DNA from: Marinomonas foliarum | Lineage (GTDB): Bacteria > Pseudomonadota > Gammaproteobacteria > Pseudomonadales > Marinomonadaceae | Direction: 5' to 3' | DNA: 64,000 nucleotides | NCBI RefSeq assembly: GCF_003337275.1 | Contig: NZ_QPJQ01000001.1 | Span: forward strand, 62,001-126,000 | Part shown: one piece after another, positions 7,556-15,971 of the stretch | How positions within the stretch are numbered: the stretch's first letter is position 1 | Layout: every line of letters begins with the position of its first letter | The notes under the pieces: generated by a model | The model's input: the letters and a program-made list of their open reading frames with translations, nothing else | Databases searched by the model: none | Told to the model about the DNA's origin: nothing | Translations under genes and position numbers: made by a program

Positions 7556-8515
7556 TTAAAGCCCCATTTTCTTGCGGGACTGTAACCCGACGACAATGAG
7601 TAAAATTCCACCTTTCACAACGGTTTGAACAAAGGGCGAAAGATTGACTAGGTTCATCCCGTTCGACATGAGTGCCAGTACTAACGCACCAATGACCGTT
7701 CCCTGTAGGCTGCCAACACCACCTGACAATTGAGTACCGCCCAACGCGACAGCAGTAATGCTGTCAAGCTCAAACAGCAATCCAACATTCGGATCACCAG
7801 AAGTAATTCTCCCAGCCAAAAAGATACCAGCGATGGTGGCAAAACAAGCAGACCCAACATAGGCAAGTACAATATTTCGACGAACGGCAATGCCGAAATT
7901 ATGAGCTGCATCGGTTTGACCAGAAGCCATCCCACCGCCAATAGCAAACAGGTGTAGTCCATATCGAGATCTGTAGAGCAATTTCCAAGCAATAAGCACA
8001 ACGACGATCCCCCAGAAAACGGGAAATGGTATACCGAAGAACTCACCTGAAACGGAGTCAAGCACCAATTGAGGAATTTCACCGCCTGACACAGGACGGA
8101 TCAGACGTGTAGCCCCCAGCAACATATATTGCATTGCTAATGTAGCGATAATCGGATGCACGTTACAACGTGTCACGACCAGACCGTTCATCAGTCCGAC
8201 CAATGCAGCGAGAACAAAAACTACAGGGAGTAAAACTATTGTCGGTGCATCTAATGACAAGATAGCCGTGGTAAAACTGATCACCGCACCAACGGATAGG
8301 TCAAGACCTCCAACCAATACCACCAACATCTGACCAATAGCTACTATGATCAAAGGCATCGCCTGAGCAATCAGGTTTTCAGCATTTTCTATCGTCGCAA
8401 AACGTGCTGTATTAAAAGACAACCACACACAGATCCCTAGAAAAACTAGGAGAGGAAAGCCCCATGCACCTTGGCGTGTATTCCGACGAGTCAAAATATC
8501 AATGTACTTACGCAT
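7556..8515 (-). CDS. ribose-type ABC transporter permease (first)
   Basis: A 319-aa RbsC-family permease. Characteristic segments are AIGQMLVVLVGGLDLSVGAV and ITAVALGGTQLSGGVGS, the usual conserved loop region before the last membrane helices. Its start overlaps the end of the ATPase gene by eight bases. Two different permeases in one operon suggest a heterodimeric channel, which is less common than the RbsC homodimer but known among sugar and autoinducer importers. Confidence 0.9.
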   Translation of the reverse strand: MRKYIDILTRRNTRQGAWGFPLLVFLGICVWLSFNTARFATIENAENLIAQAMPLIIVAIGQMLVVLVGGLDLSVGAVISFTTAILSLDAPTIVLLPVVFVLAALVGLMNGLVVTRCNVHPIIATLAMQYMLLGATRLIRPVSGGEIPQLVLDSVSGEFFGIPFPVFWGIVVVLIAWKLLYRSRYGLHLFAIGGGMASGQTDAAHNFGIAVRRNIVLAYVGSACFATIAGIFLAGRITSGDPNVGLLFELDSITAVALGGTQLSGGVGSLQGTVIGALVLALMSNGMNLVNLSPFVQTVVKGGILLIVVGLQSRKKMGL

Positions 8516-10022
8516 AGTGGGCCTTCTTATCAGTTTTCAAGGCAGCATTGAGGATACTGTGCTCTGTGGCCTCAATCGCCAACATTTCAGCGACAATGGT
8601 ATTTTCATGCACGACATACAATCGGTCACTTAAACCAATCAGTTCGAGAGTTTCTCTAGAAAGAACAAGGATCGCACCACCTTGCTCAGTAAATTCCCTT
8701 AATAATCGATAAATCTCCGACTTAGCCCCAATATCCACTCCGCGCGTCGGTTCCTCAATAACAAGAATGTCAGTCTTAGCAGCCAAATAGCGTCCAAGTA
8801 AAACCTTCTGCTGATTGCCTCCGGACAAGGATCGAACTCTCGCATTGGCATTTGGCGCTTTGACGTTCATCGACTGCATAATATCTGCAACTACGGGCCG
8901 ATATTTTCGAACAAGGGCAATAGCGGCGCGGCGAGAGTGCAGACCAATAACAATGTTATGTAAAATCGGCAGTTCCAAAAACAATCCCTCTTCCTTTCGA
9001 TCCTCAGGCACAAACCCAAGACCAAGTTTTTGAGTACGACGGATACCCGTAATACCAGAAAACGGTAACTCCAAAATCACCCCCTTAACCCTAATTTGAC
9101 CCGAAAATAGTGCATGCTGTCCGATCAACGCACGCGAAAGTTTTTGCTGCCCCTGACCTTCTAAGCCTGCAAGGGCAACTATCTCACCTCTATGTAATGT
9201 TAGCGAAAGTGGACGGGCGTTTTCCGTGAGTTGTATGTCTTTTAGTTCCAGCACCACCTCTCCCGCCATAGTCGAGCGTGCTGGAAACAGGCTGGTTAAC
9301 TCCCGCCCAACCATCATTTCGATCAATACATTAGGTGTGAGGTCAGAAATAGCCTGTTCACCAACCAGTTTTCCGTCTTTAAGAACCGTCACGGTATCGC
9401 AAATATTGAAGATTTCTTCCATCCGATGTGAAATATAGACAACCGCCTTACCACGTTCGCAAAGTTTACGAATACTAGTATTGAGCACCTCAACATCTGC
9501 GGCATTAAGTGCGGCAGTTGGTTCATCAAGAATCATCACGCTGGCGTCAGCTTCAATACCATGAGCAATCTCTACGAACTGTCGCTCGCCAATGGTCAGC
9601 GTTGAGACAAGTCGGGTTGGATCGAGGTCAAGCCCCAACTCATCCAAAGCACGACGTGTATCCCGTATCATAGCGTCATAATCAATTGCCCCAGTGCGAG
9701 TTAGCGGCTCTCGACCAAGAAACATATTTTCAGCTATTGATAGATTAGGCAGAAGCGAATGCTCCTGAAAAACAGTAGAAATACCAGAGTCAAGAGCATC
9801 GCGAGGGGACAGAAGATTAACTTTTTGGCCATTAATCTTGACTTGTCCGGCATCGGGCTGATGCACGCCAGCAAGAATTTTCATAAGAGTGGATTTTCCA
9901 GCACCATTTTCACCCATCAAAGCATGCACACTGCCAGAATTCAGCGAGAATGAAACTGAGTTTAGCACTTGGTTATGTCCAAAGGCTTTGCTAATCCCGT
10001 GCATCTCTACAATAATTGTCAA
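8508..10022 (-). CDS. double-domain sugar ABC transporter ATPase
   Basis: A 504-aa RbsA/MglA/XylG-type protein with two nucleotide-binding domains. The first has Walker A GENGAGKST (about 38-46), TIGERQFVEIAHGI in place of the usual signature, and Walker B VMILDEPTAAL. The second has a degenerate Walker A (LEGQGQQKL) but an intact LSGGNQQKV signature and LVIEEPTRGVDIGA. This asymmetry is normal for the family. It energises import through the two permeases. It follows the binding-protein gene by about 100 bases, in which a small hairpin lies. Confidence 0.93.
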   Translation of the reverse strand: MTIIVEMHGISKAFGHNQVLNSVSFSLNSGSVHALMGENGAGKSTLMKILAGVHQPDAGQVKINGQKVNLLSPRDALDSGISTVFQEHSLLPNLSIAENMFLGREPLTRTGAIDYDAMIRDTRRALDELGLDLDPTRLVSTLTIGERQFVEIAHGIEADASVMILDEPTAALNAADVEVLNTSIRKLCERGKAVVYISHRMEEIFNICDTVTVLKDGKLVGEQAISDLTPNVLIEMMVGRELTSLFPARSTMAGEVVLELKDIQLTENARPLSLTLHRGEIVALAGLEGQGQQKLSRALIGQHALFSGQIRVKGVILELPFSGITGIRRTQKLGLGFVPEDRKEEGLFLELPILHNIVIGLHSRRAAIALVRKYRPVVADIMQSMNVKAPNANARVRSLSGGNQQKVLLGRYLAAKTDILVIEEPTRGVDIGAKSEIYRLLREFTEQGGAILVLSRETLELIGLSDRLYVVHENTIVAEMLAIEATEHSILNAALKTDKKAHYA

Positions 10023-10067
10023 CTTAATTTCTCCTATGTTTGGGTGATTTGCTTATTGTTCGACGAA

Positions 10068-10099
10068 TACTGGAGACTGGAATGTACCACCCTCCAGTA
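10068..10099 (-). other. intercistronic hairpin between binding protein and ATPase
   Basis: TACTGGAG (10068-10075) and CTCCAGTA (10092-10099) form an 8-bp stem with a 16-base loop in the 101-base gap after the binding-protein stop codon. It lacks a long T tract. Such hairpins after ABC binding-protein genes often stabilise the upstream message and allow partial read-through, giving more binding protein than ATPase. That role is inference. Confidence 0.45.
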
Positions 10100-10123
10100 C
10101 CACGCAACCAAGAGAGTGTTGTA

Positions 10124-11221
10124 TTACTTGTCGTAGTAGTGCAGCAATAGCTCTTCTGACAACTCTGATGGCCACCAAACATTTGCTGAGAGATCCTCAC
10201 GGTATTGTTTCGTTGCTCGCTCACGATCCCATCCTGATGGATGATATATATAGCTACGATGAAGTGGTTTGCCTTCCAGCAGTGCAACAGCAGCTCGAAT
10301 ACCTGCGGCACCTTGAGCAGGACTATACTCAGGTGAAATTGAAGGAAAGCCATCGGATATCCATTGCTCAAAATAACCGTTATTTCCCTCACCTGATATA
10401 GGAGGAATATCTGCACCAAACTGTTTAAAAACGTCAATACAAGCACGGGTCATGTCCGCCCCAGAAGACCAGATTCCATCTACATTTGGGCTACTCAAAT
10501 AAAGCGTTTCACAGATATTACGACTTTTATCATATTGCCAATCACCGTAACCTTCAGCAACAATCTTGATATCAGTACCCTTGATTGACTGTAATAATCC
10601 ATTGTAGCGGTTGGTATCTTCAGGGTGTCCAGCAAGTCCACGCAATACCCAAATATTTCCTCTTTTATCCAGTTGATCAACTAGCCAATCCCCCATTACC
10701 TTACCAAAATGCTCAGCACCACCTTGAATTTCAGTAGTGAAGGCATCAGAATTGATTCGTCCAGTATGAAGCACAACAGGGATCCCCGCCGCGATGGCCT
10801 TCTCTATGCCACGGTTAGCAGAAGTGGTCGTCACGGGCATTACTATGATTGCATCCACCTCCTGAGCAATCAGATCTTCAATATCGGCAACCTGTTTCCT
10901 TTGGTCAAAACCAGCATCAAGCATAATGAACTTTGTGATGCGACCATCCAAGTTCGCTGCATATTCCGCTTCATGTGCAACCTGCACAGTCCAGGTATTA
11001 GCATTGACACCAAAATGACTCATGCCAATAACCCAAGGCGCTTCTGTCTTATAGGAATCAGCTTTAACAATGGCTGTATTATCAGGATTGATGGCAATGC
11101 CCTGCATCACATCACCAGCAATAATATCCACATCACTTTCAGCCAAAGCAATGCTCGTTAGGAAACCAGATACAATTAAGGGTATCAGTCCAAATTTTAG
11201 TGTCTTTTGTAGCTGTCGCAT
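10124..11221 (-). CDS. periplasmic sugar-type substrate-binding protein (peripla_BP_4)
   Basis: A 365-aa secreted binding protein with a signal peptide (LIPLIVSGFLTSIALA, cleavage before ESDVD). It has the two-lobe type I periplasmic-binding fold: WVIGMSHFGVNANTW near the start of the mature protein, DLIAQEVDAIIVMP and AAGIPVVLHTGRI in lobe one, and PNVDGIWSSGADMTRACID in lobe two. It is the first gene of the operon, and the 380-base upstream region carries the long palindromic operator. Specificity is unknown. The aromatic- and acid-rich pocket regions would suit a polar carbohydrate-like ligand. Confidence 0.9.
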   Translation of the reverse strand: MRQLQKTLKFGLIPLIVSGFLTSIALAESDVDIIAGDVMQGIAINPDNTAIVKADSYKTEAPWVIGMSHFGVNANTWTVQVAHEAEYAANLDGRITKFIMLDAGFDQRKQVADIEDLIAQEVDAIIVMPVTTTSANRGIEKAIAAGIPVVLHTGRINSDAFTTEIQGGAEHFGKVMGDWLVDQLDKRGNIWVLRGLAGHPEDTNRYNGLLQSIKGTDIKIVAEGYGDWQYDKSRNICETLYLSSPNVDGIWSSGADMTRACIDVFKQFGADIPPISGEGNNGYFEQWISDGFPSISPEYSPAQGAAGIRAAVALLEGKPLHRSYIYHPSGWDRERATKQYREDLSANVWWPSELSEELLLHYYDK

Positions 11222-11434
11222 GTGTTACTCCTATTTTTTTGTTTTTAGATACGGGTTAGAACCCACGAACACATAAATTCATCTCATCGGATATGGAACT
11301 ATAGAAAACGCCTCATCCAAAAAGTCCACAGACTTGGCCTCATCAGCCCCTCTAAAAATCCAATTCCACTAGCAGTTTTCCTTCGTCTACCCACCACTAT
11401 GAAAGAAAGTATATACAGCGAAACATCTACCAGT

Positions 11435-11489
11435 CAATAATTATTCACTATGAATGATTAACTAAATCATTCATAGTGAATAATTATTG
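11435..11489. promoter_or_regulatory. perfect 25-bp inverted repeat, likely ROK operator
   Basis: Two arms of 25 bases (11435-11459 and 11465-11489) are exact reverse complements around the 5-base spacer AACTA. Each arm itself contains a near-dyad, ATTCACTATGAAT, so the site looks like two operator copies facing one another. It lies in the 379-base region between the divergent importer operon and the SGNH/ROK unit. A dimeric ROK repressor such as the product of 12276-13352 is the obvious candidate ligand. The rest of 11222-11600 shows no gene. Confidence 0.75.
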
Positions 11490-11600
11490 TTGTTGCACAA
11501 ACCCGCCCAAACTGCCTATAATCAAACGCAATGGCAAAAACAAAAGCCATTAAGCAGTTAATAAATAAGTAGTACAAACCTCAGCGGTGGACATTCCCTC

Positions 11601-12251
11601 ATGAAAAATCTTCTCTGTTATGGCGACTCCAATACACACGGCCAAATACCAGGCGGTCAATCTACGGAGCGATTTGGACCAGATGACAGATGGCCTGGTG
11701 TTCTAGCACGTAAACTAGGAAGTAGTTGGCATGTCATTGAAGAAGGATTGAGTGGCCGTACTACGGTTCGCAACGACCCAGTTGAAGGCAAGCATAAGAA
11801 TGGTCGGCGCTATTTAACACCCTGTCTGCAAAGCCATGCACCACTGGACTTAATCATACTGATGCTAGGAACCAATGACCTGAAACGTCGATTTTGGCTA
11901 ACAGCGTCTGAAGTCGCAATGGGAATCAGCTGTCTAGTACACGACATCAAAGAACTTGCGCCGGGTCCAGCCGGACGTGTACCCGAAATCTTGATTGTTT
12001 CTCCTCCCCCTATGCTAAACGACCTTAAAGAATGGTCAGCCATATTCGAAGGAGCACAGAAAACTTCACGAGAGCTGGCCATGGCCTACGAAATAATGGC
12101 CGACTCACTAGAAGTCCATTTTTTTGATGCCTCATCCGTTTGTGTTAGCGCCCCTGAAGATGGGTTCCACATGGACCTCCAAGCACACCATTTACTAGGT
12201 GAAGCCCTTGCTCAAGAGATAGTTAATATTGGATGGATAAATGATAATTAA
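11601..12251 (+). CDS. SGNH/GDSL hydrolase (arylesterase-like), divergent copy
   Basis: A 216-aa SGNH hydrolase related to the one at 5798-6457. Motifs are CYGDSNTHG (nucleophile Ser near residue 10), VIEEGLSGRTT, MLGTNDLK and, near the end, EDGFHMD with the Asp-His pair. No signal peptide is present, so it acts in the cytoplasm. It is transcribed divergently from the importer and followed after about 24 bases by the ROK regulator, so it is probably controlled by the same operator. Keeping two paralogues suggests two acyl positions or two related substrates; this is inference. Confidence 0.85.
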   Translation: MKNLLCYGDSNTHGQIPGGQSTERFGPDDRWPGVLARKLGSSWHVIEEGLSGRTTVRNDPVEGKHKNGRRYLTPCLQSHAPLDLIILMLGTNDLKRRFWLTASEVAMGISCLVHDIKELAPGPAGRVPEILIVSPPPMLNDLKEWSAIFEGAQKTSRELAMAYEIMADSLEVHFFDASSVCVSAPEDGFHMDLQAHHLLGEALAQEIVNIGWINDN

Positions 12252-12275
12252 GATTCAAATCATGGAAGTTTGCTA

Positions 12276-13352
12276 ATGCCAGACATGCGCTTTTCCCCCC
12301 CAAATCCACTCCGTATTGCTGACCGTACGTCTGGATTAAATGCCGTTAGAGTACGTAGTCACAATGAACGCTTGGTTCTTTCAATGCTCTTGCGCAATGG
12401 TAATATCTCACGACTAAAGATTGGTGAGAGTTCAGGGTTATCCGCGCAGACTGTTTCAGTCATAGTGCGTTCACTCGAAAAAGAGGGCCTTATCGTTAGT
12501 GGCAGCGCACAAAAAGGCCGCGTGGGGCCACCGACCATCCCCCTTTCCCTTAATGCAGAGGGCGCCTATTCAATAGGGATTAGTATCGGTATTCGCAAGA
12601 CCCATGTCGTCTTGATCAATTTTTTAGGCGAGATTACCGCACACTCTCAGTTTTCCCATGAATTTCCAGGAAATGATATAGTACACCCTGATATCTTTGT
12701 GGCAGTAGAAGAACTTCTTTCAAAACTGTCCGTTAAGAAAAGGGAGCGAGTCGCCGGAATTGGTCTTGCTTTGGCTGATACTTTCCGCGAATCTGAGGCG
12801 CTAAATGTTCTCCGAGAACTACTTGAAAAAGAGTTTTCATTAGAGGTATTTATTCAAACCGATATAACCTCAGCCGCTTCTGGCGAAAGCATGTTCGGGA
12901 AGGCCAAAAACCTAGAGAACTACCTTTTCTTTTATATTGGTGCCCAAATCCACTCCCGCCTTGTGTTGAACCACCAAATTCTTCGTAGTGCAACTAGCGC
13001 AACCTATGACGGCGGAACCTTAGAGCTTGAGAAACGACTAGGATCAGATAACCTATCTATTAATGAATTAGAACAACTAACAGAGCAGGAGTCTCAACAC
13101 TCAAAAGACCTGCAAGAATGGACAGAACAATGCTCTGCACTCATTCGCGAGAAACTACGCGACGCAAGTCAATTTGTTGATGTTGAAGCCCTGCTACTGT
13201 CATCCTATATTCCCAATACTATGCTTCAAAATATCAGCACTGCATTGGTATTACCTGAAACAGGACCAGAAGTTGTCGTTAGCGAATTAACGAAAGCCCC
13301 AAAAGCCGTCGGAGCTGCTAGTCTTCCATTCGCTGGCCGATTCATGCTGTAA
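12276..13352 (+). CDS. ROK-family transcriptional repressor, degenerate sensor domain
   Basis: A 358-aa regulator. Residues about 28-85 form a winged helix (NERLVLSMLLRNGNISRLKI...LSAQTVSVIVRSLEKEGLI), as in NagC/XylR. The rest follows the ROK fold (SIGISIGIRKTHVVLINFLG; GIGLALADTF; LENYLFFYIGAQIHSRLVL). The zinc-binding CxCGxxGC motif and the usual GTGIGGG loop are absent, so the domain is a sensor and not a kinase. The longest frame starts at a TTG (12270), but the ATG at 12276 has GGAA at eight bases and is preferred. It probably binds the repeat at 11435-11489 and responds to the imported compound. Confidence 0.85.
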   Translation: MPDMRFSPPNPLRIADRTSGLNAVRVRSHNERLVLSMLLRNGNISRLKIGESSGLSAQTVSVIVRSLEKEGLIVSGSAQKGRVGPPTIPLSLNAEGAYSIGISIGIRKTHVVLINFLGEITAHSQFSHEFPGNDIVHPDIFVAVEELLSKLSVKKRERVAGIGLALADTFRESEALNVLRELLEKEFSLEVFIQTDITSAASGESMFGKAKNLENYLFFYIGAQIHSRLVLNHQILRSATSATYDGGTLELEKRLGSDNLSINELEQLTEQESQHSKDLQEWTEQCSALIREKLRDASQFVDVEALLLSSYIPNTMLQNISTALVLPETGPEVVVSELTKAPKAVGAASLPFAGRFML

Positions 13353-13459
13353 ATATTCCGTTTGATAACATTCTTGGGCATACATTTTTGTATTTATTCT
13401 ATAAACTCCTGAGCCCAATAAACTACGGTACTGGAGTCTATAAAAATATCACCTTTAAT

Positions 13460-14710
13460 TCACAGAACTTTCAAATGCTCTTCGTTTGCAATCCAATACT
13501 CTAGTTCCTCTCTCGATAAAGGTGGAGACAATAAATATCCTTGGATAATCTGATAGCCTATAGTCGATAAATAAGATAATTGTTGTTGTGTTTCAACACC
13601 TTCAGCAACTGGCACAGCATCAATCTTTTGACAAATAGAGAACACTACCTCGCTTAATTCTTTTGATAGTTTATTAGGCAGCTCACTGACAAAAGAGCGA
13701 TCTAACTTGAGCTGGGAAACGGGAAATTTTAACAACCTTTTTAGATTTGAATAATCCGTCCCAAAATCATCTAAAGAAATAGCCACCCCCAGCGCATGAA
13801 TTCGTGCAATAGTATTATCAAAACAGCACGATGTGTTGATGGACTTATTCTCAGTCACTTCTATAACCAAATCCGATGGCAATAAGCTATTTTCCTCTAG
13901 AATAGCTTGTACCTTTTGTTCTAGGTGGGCGTAAGTAAAGGTAAGCGGTGAAAAATTAACGGCAACGGTAGGGATGTGAATGCCCTGCTCTCGCCATAGC
14001 GCTAATTGCCGACAAGCTCGACTCATTACCCATATATCCAAATCCGCTATTAACTCATGCTCTTCTGCCAAAGCAATAAAGTCGTCAGGAGCAACACGGC
14101 CAAATTCTTTGTTTGTCCACCTTGCTAACACCTCCACACCATGAAGGCTATTATCTGTAATATTTATCTGTGGCTGATAATGCAGGTCGAGCAAGTCGTC
14201 ATTCAGATCATCTATCAAAGCCTGAACTTTTTTAGCTGAAGACAATGCAACTACATGCTCCTGCTCTACTAAGCGGTTTTGAAAAAACAGGCTGTAATAT
14301 TGCTTCCCTAATAACCAAAAAGCATCCGCCCACACTTTCACTTTATGTGTATTAACCCCATTATCCATAAATAAAAGCCTGGCCTCCTTTCCAATAGAAT
14401 CTTTGAACTCACTCAGCTGAAACAGTCGACTCTCATCATCTAACCAAAAACGATCAAACGGTAGTATTGTCTGTATTGTTAGAGCCAATCGAGCTAATTT
14501 CGCCTCATCGTTACAAGAAACAATCACACCCTTACTGTTTAATACAATAAAGCCACCATTCGTTTCTTGTATGTGATGCCAATCGCACTCAGTATCTAAA
14601 CCATCATTTTTCACAAAAAAACCTTCAACTGCATGCCTCGATTCGTACATAACGCAATCAAAATTTTGTCTTTTAGACACAAAATCCAGCCAATATTGCC
14701 TATAAGGCAA
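13460..14710 (-). CDS. EAL-domain c-di-GMP phosphodiesterase
   Basis: A protein of up to 416 aa. The N-terminal 165 residues are a non-membrane region of unknown type, possibly PAS-like (GGFIVLNSKGVIVSCNDEA). The C-terminal EAL domain has EVLARW in the EAL position, VAVNFS, VIEVTE, LDDFGTDYSNL, QLKLDRSFV, AEGVET and QGYLLSPPL. The metal- and substrate-binding residues are therefore present, and activity is expected. The start is uncertain. The longest frame begins at a TTG inside the palindrome at 14696-14710. A TTGACA/AATATT promoter lies there, which would favour the in-frame ATG at 14650. It is divergent from the XRE regulator. Confidence 0.85.
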   Translation of the reverse strand: MPYRQYWLDFVSKRQNFDCVMYESRHAVEGFFVKNDGLDTECDWHHIQETNGGFIVLNSKGVIVSCNDEAKLARLALTIQTILPFDRFWLDDESRLFQLSEFKDSIGKEARLLFMDNGVNTHKVKVWADAFWLLGKQYYSLFFQNRLVEQEHVVALSSAKKVQALIDDLNDDLLDLHYQPQINITDNSLHGVEVLARWTNKEFGRVAPDDFIALAEEHELIADLDIWVMSRACRQLALWREQGIHIPTVAVNFSPLTFTYAHLEQKVQAILEENSLLPSDLVIEVTENKSINTSCCFDNTIARIHALGVAISLDDFGTDYSNLKRLLKFPVSQLKLDRSFVSELPNKLSKELSEVVFSICQKIDAVPVAEGVETQQQLSYLSTIGYQIIQGYLLSPPLSREELEYWIANEEHLKVL

Positions 14711-14740
14711 AATGTGTCAAGTGAATTGCCTTATAGGTTT
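14696..14740. promoter_or_regulatory. nested palindromic operator between EAL gene and XRE regulator
   Basis: TTGCCTATAAGGCAA (14696-14710) is itself a palindrome. Twelve of its bases recur in inverted orientation as TTGCCTTATAGG (14726-14737), giving a perfect 12-bp inverted repeat with a 15-base spacer. On the minus strand the left site lies between a TTGACA box (14714-14719) and an AATATT box at 17-base spacing, an ideal position for repression. The XRE protein encoded next door is the probable binder. Confidence 0.65.
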
Positions 14741-14775
14741 TGCTCTGTAAGCAAAGCAGGACGGATAATTAAAGT

Positions 14776-15174
14776 ATGAATATTGGACATGTGATAAAAA
14801 CTTTGAGGACTCAAAGGGGTCTGACGCAAGAGCAAATAGCCCTGGAAGCTGATATAGCAACCAGCAATATATCGCGCATTGAAAAAGGTCAAAGGCAGCC
14901 TTCACAAAAGGTACTACACAAGATTGCTCAAGCACTCGATACCAAACCGTCTGTGCTATACACGGCTAGTGAGCAGCCAATAAGCCAGATATCGGTTTTT
15001 TTACAGCAAGAAGGTATGCTGAAAAAAGAAAAAATAGAAGTGGATAGCCTTTTACTAAAGCAAGATTCACAAACAATGCTGTCGTTATTTAATGAGTTAA
15101 CGCCAAGCAATAAATCATTGTTATTAGAACAGCTTAAAACTCTGCATAGCTGGCAAAATAAACCCAGCTCATAA
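14776..15174 (+). CDS. XRE-family transcriptional regulator
   Basis: A 132-aa DNA-binding protein. Residues about 5-62 form a Cro/C1-type helix-turn-helix (IKTLRTQRGLTQEQIALEAD, then SNISRIEKGQRQPS as the recognition helix region). The C-terminal half is helical and charged, with a short repeat-like stretch around LLKQDSQTMLSLFNELTPSN, perhaps for dimerisation. It is divergent from the EAL gene across a nested palindrome, so it probably represses itself and the phosphodiesterase. No toxin partner is adjacent, which argues against a HigBA-type module. Confidence 0.85.
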   Translation: MNIGHVIKTLRTQRGLTQEQIALEADIATSNISRIEKGQRQPSQKVLHKIAQALDTKPSVLYTASEQPISQISVFLQQEGMLKKEKIEVDSLLLKQDSQTMLSLFNELTPSNKSLLLEQLKTLHSWQNKPSS

Positions 15175-15209
15175 ACAAATCATTTTAAAATATAGCAACT
15201 TATGTGTTT

Positions 15210-15860
15210 TTAGGCCCCATAAAAATAGATTGAAAAATAGTGACAAACTGTCCCACCAAGTACAAATAAATGCCAAACCAAATGCCCGTAGCGCAATCGT
15301 GAATCCAGCACAAAAAACACCACACCAAGAGTGTAAAGCACGCCGCCCAACACTAACAAAAGTAGTCCTGTTGGTGCCATCAAAGCAACAAGCGGCTTAA
15401 TCGCAATAAGAATCAGCCACCCCAACACAACATAAAGTATGGTTGAAACGGCTGGGTGAGAGACTTTGCCAAACGCCTTTAGCCCAACGCCAATACTTGC
15501 AAGCACCCAAACAGATATTAGTAAAGACCAACCCCACGCACCACCCAATACCCCCAACATAAATGGCGTATAAGTTCCGGCAATCAATAAATACACAGCC
15601 GAGTGATCGATTACTCGAAAGACATATTTTAGTTTACCTTTAGGCATTGCATGGTAAAGAGTAGAGGCTAAATACAATATGATCATCGTTGCTGAAAAAA
15701 CACTGACTCCAACAACGTAACTCAAATCAGCGTATCGAATCGCGCTCAAAATAAGAAACGGAGTACCAACAATGGCAGCAATTAAGCCTAAACCATGGCT
15801 GATACTATTAGCCACTTCTTCTCCAAGCGATTGGTGACGGTTAGACGTCAGCTTTCCCAT
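15210..15860 (-). CDS. hemolysin III/TrhA (YqfA) family membrane protein
   Basis: A 216-aa protein with about seven hydrophobic segments and the PAQR/hemolysin III signatures: EEVANSISHGLGLI near the N-terminus (His), LASTLYHAMP in the first third, and FRVIDHSAVYLLIAGTYTPF in the middle. The C-terminal GHLVWHLFVLGGTVCHYF contains the last two conserved His. The conserved Ser, Asp and His residues form a metal site in the wider family. In E. coli the homologue is linked to membrane-energetics homeostasis; no function is proven here. Confidence 0.9.
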   Translation of the reverse strand: MGKLTSNRHQSLGEEVANSISHGLGLIAAIVGTPFLILSAIRYADLSYVVGVSVFSATMIILYLASTLYHAMPKGKLKYVFRVIDHSAVYLLIAGTYTPFMLGVLGGAWGWSLLISVWVLASIGVGLKAFGKVSHPAVSTILYVVLGWLILIAIKPLVALMAPTGLLLLVLGGVLYTLGVVFFVLDSRLRYGHLVWHLFVLGGTVCHYFSIYFYGA

Positions 15861-15971
15861 ACTTCCCTACCTAACGTTAATTGGACTCATACCAGCATGG
15901 AGCAAGAAAACAAAATTAACAACGAAAGAGAATGAATAAACAATGGAAGCCTAGCAACAAAAACCTACATA

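Noticed and set aside
7681-8082. 133-codon frame inside the first permease gene
   Set aside because: Entirely inside a well supported permease gene on the same strand in another frame.
10024-10446. 140-codon minus frame overlapping the binding-protein gene end
   Set aside because: It overlaps a clear binding-protein gene in another frame and has no family features; it is a shadow frame.
14776-15174. Toxin-antitoxin module around the XRE gene
   Set aside because: The neighbouring genes are an EAL enzyme and a hemolysin III homologue; no small toxin frame lies beside it.
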